Positions 7,381-13,120 of a stretch of 17,004 bases of DNA are shown here, in pieces. Each line of letters begins with the position of its first letter. The first letter of the stretch is position 1. The position numbers were made by a program, and so were the translations under genes. The stretch is from assembly GCF_029933015.1 (NCBI RefSeq), contig NZ_JAOZOZ010000014.1, forward strand, positions 1 to 17,004. The letters are read 5' to 3'. Under the pieces are notes generated by a model. That model made no database searches. It was not told where the DNA came from and saw only the letters and a program-made list of their open reading frames with translations. Source of the DNA: Hydrogenimonas sp. Lineage in GTDB: Bacteria > Campylobacterota > Campylobacteria > Campylobacterales > Hydrogenimonadaceae.

Positions 7381-7812
7381 CTACTCTATATCTTCCAGAT
7401 AGTCTTCGAGTTCAATATCGACCTTCAGACCGAATCTTTCAAGACGCGGTTTGGAGAGGATGATCGTCGGACGCCCTTTCATCCAGAAAAAGGCTCCGAT
7501 TTCGTTGGCGTTTTTCACGAGCAGCCTGTAGTCGTTGGAGAGCCGGGGAATCTCCAGGCACCGCTCGTCCGTGACGACCGTCTTTCTGGTTTCGATGATC
7601 AGCGTCGCCTGCGTACAGTCTTTCACCAGCGTGATACCCGGAATTTTACAGAGGATATCCTGCAGCTGCCTGTCGATCGTATAGATTCTGTACTCTTTCA
7701 AAGAGAGATCGAAAATGATCCTTTTCCATATCTTCCTGTCGATTTCCGACTCCAGATTCGAACTGTAGAGTACGGAAAGGAGCAGCCAAAGCCAAATCAT
7801 CAACTTTTTCAA
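7381..7812 (-). CDS. small exported protein between TonB receptor and diguanylate cyclase
   Basis: A 143-residue protein I cannot assign to a named family. The N-terminus MKKLMIWLWLLLSVLYSS is a signal peptide or membrane anchor; the rest is soluble, with cysteines at 55, 66 and 85 and a tail of IGAFFWMKGRPTIILSKPRL (105-124) followed by an acidic end. The frame opens at a GTG at 7821, but the TTG at 7812 is preferred: GGAG lies eight bases upstream, the signal peptide then begins canonically, and TTGA overlaps the receptor stop by four bases. Position suggests a periplasmic go-between from the receptor to the cyclase sensor domain, comparable in logic to YfiR in the YfiBNR system, though I see no YfiR sequence motif. 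Function is inference from context only. Confidence 0.8.
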   Translation of the reverse strand: MKKLMIWLWLLLSVLYSSNLESEIDRKIWKRIIFDLSLKEYRIYTIDRQLQDILCKIPGITLVKDCTQATLIIETRKTVVTDERCLEIPRLSNDYRLLVKNANEIGAFFWMKGRPTIILSKPRLERFGLKVDIELEDYLEDIE

Positions 7813-9812
7813 AACAGCCACTCCAGGGAAAAATATACCTGTTTCTCCACGACAGGCAGAGCGATCTGCCCAAGAAGCGGAGTGGACGCTCCCGGCTGCA
7901 TCTCGAGCGTATAGTAGTTGGTCTCTTTCGCCTCACCGAAAATGTTCACGCCCTTGATCGAAAAGGTCAGGTCTTTCGTCGCATGGTATTTGATGCCCGC
8001 GTTGTAGTCCCATCCGGCATCCAGACCGTGGGTTTTCTGTTTGAATACGATTTCGTTGAATATATCCCACCTGTCGAATGTATCCAGCAGCCGTACCAGT
8101 CCGCCTACATAGTTTTCGTTGGCGTTGGGAAATGCTTTGTCCATATGGGAATAGTGGATATTGAAGTCGATTCTGTGATTTTCGCTGATGTTGTGTACCA
8201 CTTCGAAAACGGCGTTGAAAAGATCGATATCGACCAGATCCACACGGCTTCCGTGCGTGACGGACCAGTCGACGATATTGATATCCTCTGCTTTGCTGCC
8301 CGAAAGGATAAGCCTGAAACGGTCTTTGTCCGAGACATATTTCGCCTCTCCCGAAAGAGAGGTGTATTTCTGCGTGTCCAGCTGCGCGTCGTGCAGAAGA
8401 AGTTCGAACAGCTGCGTGGGCAGTTCGGAATGGGTCAAAAAGACCTTGTAGTGCCATCGGTCGTCGATGAAGCTGTAGGCCACCCTTCCCTGCCACGTAT
8501 CGAGAGAATCGTCATAGGAGTCTCCATCGTATCTTCTGTTCAGATCGTAGTAGTTGTATTTGAAAGAAAGAGAGAGCATGGAGTTGTCTCTGACGGAGAT
8601 CTGATCCTGCAGATAGAACGATCCGATGTTGAAACTCGCTTCGTCATTCGCGTTTCGGACATGATTGAAACGCATTTCATCCACTTCGGAAGATTTGTAG
8701 CGGTATTCAGCACCGAACCTCAACTGATGCTTTCCCCAGACCCGGTCGTGATAGATTTTCGCCGTGAATATATCTCCCGATCCCTCGAATCGGAAATGGT
8801 GGTTGCCATCGGGACCCGGGATCCAACTGCCGGGATTGAAGGGGTTGTCGGGATCTGTAGGATTCGCCGGATCGCCCGTGGGGGCGAAAGGGGAATAGAG
8901 CTGTCCCCAAAAGAGGGATTTCGAGCGCATATCCATTTCGATCGAGGAGTGGATGTAGGAGATATCCGTATGGAGGCTCTTTTCGGCCCACTCTCCCGAA
9001 TAGGAGGCCCTGTAAAACGGCATCCGCCAGTATCCGCCTTTCGGCGTGATGGCCATACTCTGGGCCGTGAACGGATCGTGACTCTGATTCAGATACTCCA
9101 ACTCGAGCCTGTGGTCCTCTCTCTCGAGATTGAAGAAGAGGTGCTGCTGCCGATAATCTTTCGAGATATCGTAACCGAGATGTTGATCGTGCCTGAAATA
9201 GTTTTCGCTCTCCTGCGCATAGGCGTACCAGGACCACTGGTCGAATATTTTGGCATAGGATACAGACGCTTCCTGCATACCCCGGTCGCCAAGCCGTAAA
9301 ACCAGATCGCCGCCATTCTCTCTTTCCGGTTTTTTGGTATAGAGTTTGATGACGGCTATCGCCGGTTCGGTCGCGACATCGAGGACGGGAGAGTCGTAAT
9401 AGATTTCGGCATGATCGAACATCCCCATGTCGATATTTCCGTAAAAAAGGAGCCCGCTGCCGGAAAAGTCGCTCGTCATTTCGTGATCGTTCACATAGAT
9501 TTTGATGGAGTCGCTCGAGTAGAAGACCGGATTCTGCTGCATGGGATCCGGCATACCGAAACTGTTGAGATCGTAGTGGAGAAACCACATCGATTTGATC
9601 AGATCCGAAAGCCTGTAGACCTGCATCCGCTCCAGATCGTCGCGTGTGTAGACGACGACGAATCCGGCGTTCTCCTTCTTCGTCTCTTTCGAGAGATCGG
9701 CCTCTTTCCGGTAGCTCTTCAGCAGATCGTCGATCGACTCCTCCGCCCACAGCGGCTGAAAAATCCCAAGGATAACGGCAAACGAAAGCCCCGCATGCAA
9801 TACTCTTTTCAT
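7809..9812 (-). CDS. TonB-dependent outer-membrane receptor
   Basis: A 667-residue protein. The signal peptide is residues 1-23 (cleavage after PLWA). A charged linker (24-48) precedes a plug domain of about 50-165 that begins VVVYTRDDLERMQV and includes KIYVNDHEM and the AEIYYDSP...VATEPAIAVIKLYTKK stretch typical of plugs. A beta-barrel rich in alternating aromatic strands follows, ending in FSLEWLF with the terminal Phe of outer-membrane proteins. It would bind or import a ligand using TonB energy; the ligand is unknown. The frame is open upstream to 10088, but that part overlies the polyphosphate kinase gene and has no signal peptide, so ATG 9812 is used. An AGGTGG lies about 12 bases before it. 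The stop overlaps the next start, which ties it to the small exported protein and cyclase. A putative extracellular loop carries five x-Asn/Asp-Pro triplets. Confidence 0.9.
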   Translation of the reverse strand: MKRVLHAGLSFAVILGIFQPLWAEESIDDLLKSYRKEADLSKETKKENAGFVVVYTRDDLERMQVYRLSDLIKSMWFLHYDLNSFGMPDPMQQNPVFYSSDSIKIYVNDHEMTSDFSGSGLLFYGNIDMGMFDHAEIYYDSPVLDVATEPAIAVIKLYTKKPERENGGDLVLRLGDRGMQEASVSYAKIFDQWSWYAYAQESENYFRHDQHLGYDISKDYRQQHLFFNLEREDHRLELEYLNQSHDPFTAQSMAITPKGGYWRMPFYRASYSGEWAEKSLHTDISYIHSSIEMDMRSKSLFWGQLYSPFAPTGDPANPTDPDNPFNPGSWIPGPDGNHHFRFEGSGDIFTAKIYHDRVWGKHQLRFGAEYRYKSSEVDEMRFNHVRNANDEASFNIGSFYLQDQISVRDNSMLSLSFKYNYYDLNRRYDGDSYDDSLDTWQGRVAYSFIDDRWHYKVFLTHSELPTQLFELLLHDAQLDTQKYTSLSGEAKYVSDKDRFRLILSGSKAEDINIVDWSVTHGSRVDLVDIDLFNAVFEVVHNISENHRIDFNIHYSHMDKAFPNANENYVGGLVRLLDTFDRWDIFNEIVFKQKTHGLDAGWDYNAGIKYHATKDLTFSIKGVNIFGEAKETNYYTLEMQPGASTPLLGQIALPVVEKQVYFSLEWLF
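8832..8876 (-). repeat. five tandem x-(Asn/Asp)-Pro triplets in the TonB receptor
   Basis: Residues 313-327 of the receptor read GDP-ANP-TDP-DNP-FNP, a strict three-residue period. The segment is followed by the Gly/Pro-rich GSWIPGPDG and probably lies in an extracellular barrel loop. Codons vary between units, so this is a protein-level rather than a recent DNA-level repeat. Confidence 0.75.
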
Positions 9813-9820
9813 ATGACTGG

Positions 9821-10723
9821 TCAATCCACCTGTTTGCTTTTGCGATGATAGCGCTGAACGATGTCCGGGTCGGGATGGAGCGACACTTCGGACTTCTTCT
9901 TTCCTATGTAGGGAATTTTCGAGAGCACGTAGCGTATCGACTCCAGTCTCGCCGACTTCTTGTCGTTGCTTTTTACGATGATCCACGGGGAGTAGGAGGT
10001 GTGGGTACGGCTGAACATCTCCTCCTTGTAGTAGGAGATTTCGTCCCATTTCTCCTGGGCCTGCATGTCGATGGGGCTGATCTTCCACTGTTTGAGGGGA
10101 TTGATCTTCCGTTCTTCGAACCGTTTTTTCTGCTCCTTTTTGGATATGGAGAACCAGAATTTGATCAGAATGATGCCGTCGTCGATGAAAGCGTGTTCGA
10201 GTTCGGGTACCTCCTGCATGAACTTTTCGTACTGCTCTTCGGTACAGAAGTTGAAGACCGGCTCGACGATGGCGCGGTTGTACCAGCTGCGGTCGAAAAA
10301 GACGATTTCGCCCGGATTGGGAAGCTGCGCGATGTATCGCTGGAAGTAGAACTGTCCCATCTCCACTTCAGTGGGCTTCGGAAGCGCCACGACACGATAG
10401 CGGCGTGGATTGAGATGTTCGGTGAAGCGTTTGATGGCGCCTCCTTTACCGGCGGCGTCACGACCTTCGAAGATGATCAGAACCCGCTTTTTGTTTTCGT
10501 AGACCCAGTTCTGCAGCTTCACCAGCTCGATCTGCAGCTTCACCAGCTCCTCTTCGTAGGTGACGGTACGAAGGGCCTTTTTGAGTGTCTTTCCCTGAGC
10601 GATGAGCTTGAGGCCGCTTTTTGTATGCAGCTTTTCGATCAGCTTTTCGATCCGTTCGATCTGTTTGAGTGTCTTTTTGTCCTTCACGCTCTCCTTGAGC
10701 TCTTCGAGGCCTTCGTGAATCAT
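9821..10723 (-). CDS. ppk2: polyphosphate kinase 2 (class I PPK2)
   Basis: A 300-residue single-domain PPK2 that transfers phosphate between polyphosphate and nucleoside diphosphates in the cytoplasm. Class I members typically make ATP or GTP from ADP or GDP, or polyphosphate in reverse. The Walker A loop is EGRDAAGKGG (86-95); the Walker B/lid region is FFDRSWYNRA (142-151), followed by the family-typical RKINPLKQWKISPIDMQ (205-221). An N-terminal helical section of about 80 residues holds the coiled heptads EELVKLQ-IELVKLQ. AAGGA eight bases upstream supports ATG 10723. It follows the HAD phosphatase by 28 bases and precedes the TonB receptor by eight, so it is an internal operon gene. Co-transcription with a c-di-GMP relay suggests the energy or phosphate state may be coordinated with signalling; that is inference. 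Confidence 0.95.
   Translation of the reverse strand: MIHEGLEELKESVKDKKTLKQIERIEKLIEKLHTKSGLKLIAQGKTLKKALRTVTYEEELVKLQIELVKLQNWVYENKKRVLIIFEGRDAAGKGGAIKRFTEHLNPRRYRVVALPKPTEVEMGQFYFQRYIAQLPNPGEIVFFDRSWYNRAIVEPVFNFCTEEQYEKFMQEVPELEHAFIDDGIILIKFWFSISKKEQKKRFEERKINPLKQWKISPIDMQAQEKWDEISYYKEEMFSRTHTSYSPWIIVKSNDKKSARLESIRYVLSKIPYIGKKKSEVSLHPDPDIVQRYHRKSKQVD
10510..10549 (-). repeat. tandem 21-bp heptad repeat in ppk2
   Basis: A 19-base unit (10510-10528) recurs identically at 10531-10549 with a 21-base period, so it encodes one seven-residue heptad twice (LVKLQ-IE-LVKLQ). Similar residues occur in other PPK2 proteins, so this may be codon convergence on a coiled coil rather than recent duplication. 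Confidence 0.7.
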
Positions 10724-10751
10724 CTCTGTTTCCTTTTGGTCGGTCTATCCG

Positions 10752-11387
10752 TTATTTCGCGATTATAAACTTTTCTATATGTGAAGGTTCTGAAGCTTTC
10801 GGAACATCCGAAAACTCTTCAGGGAGCCGAAAAGTATAGCCCCACTTCACGAATATCGTGGCGACACCGGCGCGCCGGCCGGCCGCGAGATCTTTAGGGC
10901 TGTCACCCACCATCCAGATCTCGTCGTGTATCGCACGTTCTTTTATCTTTAAAATCATTTCTGGATCGGGTTTGGAGTGTCTGACCCGGTCCGCTCCTAT
11001 AATATCGGTAAAAAGGTGATCTATGTTATTGTTTTTCAGTATCAGTGCGGATGTTTCGGTAGGAGCGTTGGTGGCGACGTAGAGGTCGCAATTCTTCGAC
11101 TTCAGAGACTCCAGCAAGCGGGGTATCCCTTCGAAGGTTTTCGCGTTCTTCAGACACTGTGTCGCATAGTGGCGTTCGAAGAGTTCTCTGGCATGCGCTT
11201 CGTAGGATTCGACACCGTAGAATTCATGGGCGAGATTCAGACCGTAGGCATTCATCTTCTCCATCACGAAAGCCGAATCGACCGGTTTCAGTCCGTAGAT
11301 CTCCAGGCGCACATGATTGATCGAGGCGGTGATGTCCTCGTGGCTGTCGACCAGCGTGCCGTCGAGGTCGAAAATAACGGTTTTCAT
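10752..11387 (-). CDS. HAD-superfamily hydrolase, phosphoglycolate phosphatase-like
   Basis: A 211-residue HAD phosphatase with a helical C1 cap. Motif I is FDLDGTLVDS (6-15; D7 nucleophile, D9 acid/base), motif II VATNAP (104-109, T106), motif III K139 in HSKPDP, and motif IV VGDSPKDLAAG (160-170; D162, D166). Length and cap position match phosphoglycolate phosphatase (Gph), which detoxifies 2-phosphoglycolate, but many HAD proteins share this plan and the substrate is not proven. The frame opens at 11414, but AAAGGAG at 11392-11398 sits four bases from the ATG at 11387 and MKTVIFDLDGT is the canonical N-terminus. It is probably first gene of the five-gene operon ending with the diguanylate cyclase. 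Confidence 0.9.
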   Translation of the reverse strand: MKTVIFDLDGTLVDSHEDITASINHVRLEIYGLKPVDSAFVMEKMNAYGLNLAHEFYGVESYEAHARELFERHYATQCLKNAKTFEGIPRLLESLKSKNCDLYVATNAPTETSALILKNNNIDHLFTDIIGADRVRHSKPDPEMILKIKERAIHDEIWMVGDSPKDLAAGRRAGVATIFVKWGYTFRLPEEFSDVPKASEPSHIEKFIIAK

Positions 11388-11395
11388 GCGTCTCC

Positions 11396-11415
11396 TTTGG
11401 TATAATGGTACCAAA
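11396..11415. promoter_or_regulatory. divergent promoter: extended -10 inside an inverted repeat
   Basis: Rightward, TGGTATAAT (11398-11406) is a consensus extended -10 giving a start near 11413 for tamA. It lies within a 7-bp inverted repeat, TTTGGTA (11396-11402) and TACCAAA (11409-11415). The leftward strand holds CATTAT/TTATAC, which could serve the phosphatase operon; its Shine-Dalgarno follows at once. No -35 is apparent. Confidence 0.6.
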
Positions 11416-11428
11416 AACAGGGTGGCCG

Positions 11429-13120
11429 GTGAAACGTGTCGTTGCCTTCTCGCTTCTTTTCCTCCAGCTTCTTTTCGCCGCTGCGCTTCCCGTCGAATTC
11501 AGGGGCAACGAACATATCGACGAAAGCCGACTCTACGAAGTGATGGGCATACCCAAACCTCTCTTTTTCGAATTCTGGAAAGAGAAACCGCAGATGGATC
11601 CCGAAAAGGTAAACGCCCTTCTTCCCGTGATCGAAAACTACTACCGTTCCCGCGGCTTCTACCATACGAAAGCCTCCAGTCGCATCGAAAAGGGAAAAAT
11701 CCTCATCGTCATCGAAGAGAAGGAACCGATCAGGGTAGCCGACGTCTCCACCATCTCCCTGCTGGATATCACCGGAATCATTCCATTCAAAAAAGGCGAC
11801 CGTTTCGATGCCGAACTCTTCGTCAGAAGCAAACAGAAGATCAAGCGCCACTACACCGACAACCACTACTGCAACGTCAATCTCGACGCCAAGGCTTTTA
11901 TCGACATAGAAAAAAACGAGGCCTACATCGTCTATGACATCCTCCCCAACGAACCATGTGTCTTCGGCAAAATCACGATCCATACGCCAGAATCGGTCGA
12001 CGAAAGGATCATCCGTTCGCTGCTGATGTTCAGAGAAGGCGACCCCTACTCCACCGAACTGATTCGCCGCTCCTACCGGGACATCTACGCCAACGAGGGG
12101 ATCGAGCGGGTCGTCATCGACGATACAAAGCACCAGGACAACCGGGTACCCGTCAACGTCAACGTCTCGGTCTACGAAAAACCGCTCCACTTCACAGCCG
12201 GTGCCGGATACAGCAGTGACGAGGGGATCAATCTGCAGATGGGCATCAAGCATCGAAACTTTTTCGGCAACCTCAAAACCGTCGGCTTCGATGTCCGCTA
12301 CTCCCAGATCAAAGAGTATGTCCGCATGACGGCCGAGATGCCGCTGGCCCATCACAACAGACTGGGACTGGAAGCGGGTGTCAAAAAGGAGATCTTCGAC
12401 GGATACGACGAATATTCGGTTCTGGCGAAATTCAATCTCAAACATCTGCGGCATCCCCACTATTTCCAGGAAAGCATCATCTTCGAAAGAACCGATACCA
12501 GAAACAGCAAGGACCCCGTCAACTTTCCCAACGGAAAACTCCTGATCGTCTCGCCGAAAATCGGGTGGGAAGTGGACAAAAGAGACTCCTTTCTCGATCC
12601 CACGAAAGGATACAGGCTGGAGCTCGACGGGATGGGTTCCATCCGCTCCTCCATCTCCGACGCCACCTACTACAAACTCTTCGGATCGGCTTCATGGCAT
12701 AGATCCGTCGAGTGGGGCATCTTTTCGACCCGCCTGAAACTGGGATCGATCAAAGTGACCGACGGCCGCATACCACCCTCCTACCGTTTCTACGCCGGGG
12801 GCATGAACTCCAACCGTGCCTACAACTACCGCCAGCTCGGCCCCAAAAACCGTAACGGCGATCCGATCGGTGCCTACAGTATCGCAGAAGGGACCGTGGA
12901 ATTCCGCGTGCCGCTGGGAGAGAGCTTCCGCTGGATCGTTTTCAGCGATGTCACGTTTCTTGGGCAGGACGAATTTCCCGACTTCGGCAAAGCCTATATC
13001 GCCGTGGGCCCGGGTATACGTTACATGACACCCATGGGACCCATCGCTTTCGATGTCGGATTCGATATCAACGATTTCGGCGAATTCGCTTTCCATTTCC
13101 ATATCGGGGAGCTCTTCTGA
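11429..13120 (+). CDS. tamA: TamA-like Omp85-family outer-membrane protein
   Basis: A 563-residue protein with signal peptide MKRVVAFSLLFLQLLFAAA, three POTRA-like units (about 21-97, 100-172 and 176-250; the first opens VEFRGNEHIDES) and a C-terminal barrel from about 253. Barrel landmarks are KRDSFLDPTKGYRLEL (384-399), the loop-6 region GGMNSNRAYNY (457-467), and VGPGIRYMTPMGPIAFDVG (526-544) with a terminal Phe. Loop 6 usually reads RGF or RGY in Omp85 proteins; here it is RAY. With TamB it would build the translocation and assembly module. The start is the GTG at 11429, preceded by AGGGTGG, because the frame's upstream ATG at 11405 lies inside the -10 box. The size, three POTRAs and the adjacent tamB favour TamA over BamA. 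Confidence 0.9.
   Translation: MKRVVAFSLLFLQLLFAAALPVEFRGNEHIDESRLYEVMGIPKPLFFEFWKEKPQMDPEKVNALLPVIENYYRSRGFYHTKASSRIEKGKILIVIEEKEPIRVADVSTISLLDITGIIPFKKGDRFDAELFVRSKQKIKRHYTDNHYCNVNLDAKAFIDIEKNEAYIVYDILPNEPCVFGKITIHTPESVDERIIRSLLMFREGDPYSTELIRRSYRDIYANEGIERVVIDDTKHQDNRVPVNVNVSVYEKPLHFTAGAGYSSDEGINLQMGIKHRNFFGNLKTVGFDVRYSQIKEYVRMTAEMPLAHHNRLGLEAGVKKEIFDGYDEYSVLAKFNLKHLRHPHYFQESIIFERTDTRNSKDPVNFPNGKLLIVSPKIGWEVDKRDSFLDPTKGYRLELDGMGSIRSSISDATYYKLFGSASWHRSVEWGIFSTRLKLGSIKVTDGRIPPSYRFYAGGMNSNRAYNYRQLGPKNRNGDPIGAYSIAEGTVEFRVPLGESFRWIVFSDVTFLGQDEFPDFGKAYIAVGPGIRYMTPMGPIAFDVGFDINDFGEFAFHFHIGELF

Noticed and set aside
7983..9299. 438-codon open frame on the + strand over the TonB receptor
   Set aside because: Antisense shadow of a receptor that has a signal peptide, plug and terminal Phe; no family resemblance in the antisense product.
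11388..11414. Nine extra N-terminal codons on the HAD phosphatase
   Set aside because: The Shine-Dalgarno AAAGGAG lies inside this extension, four bases before the ATG that opens the canonical HAD N-terminus.
11405..11428. ATG at 11405 as the tamA start
   Set aside because: The ATG overlaps the TATAAT box, so it would not be in the transcript; the GTG at 11429 has a ribosome binding site and starts a clean signal peptide.
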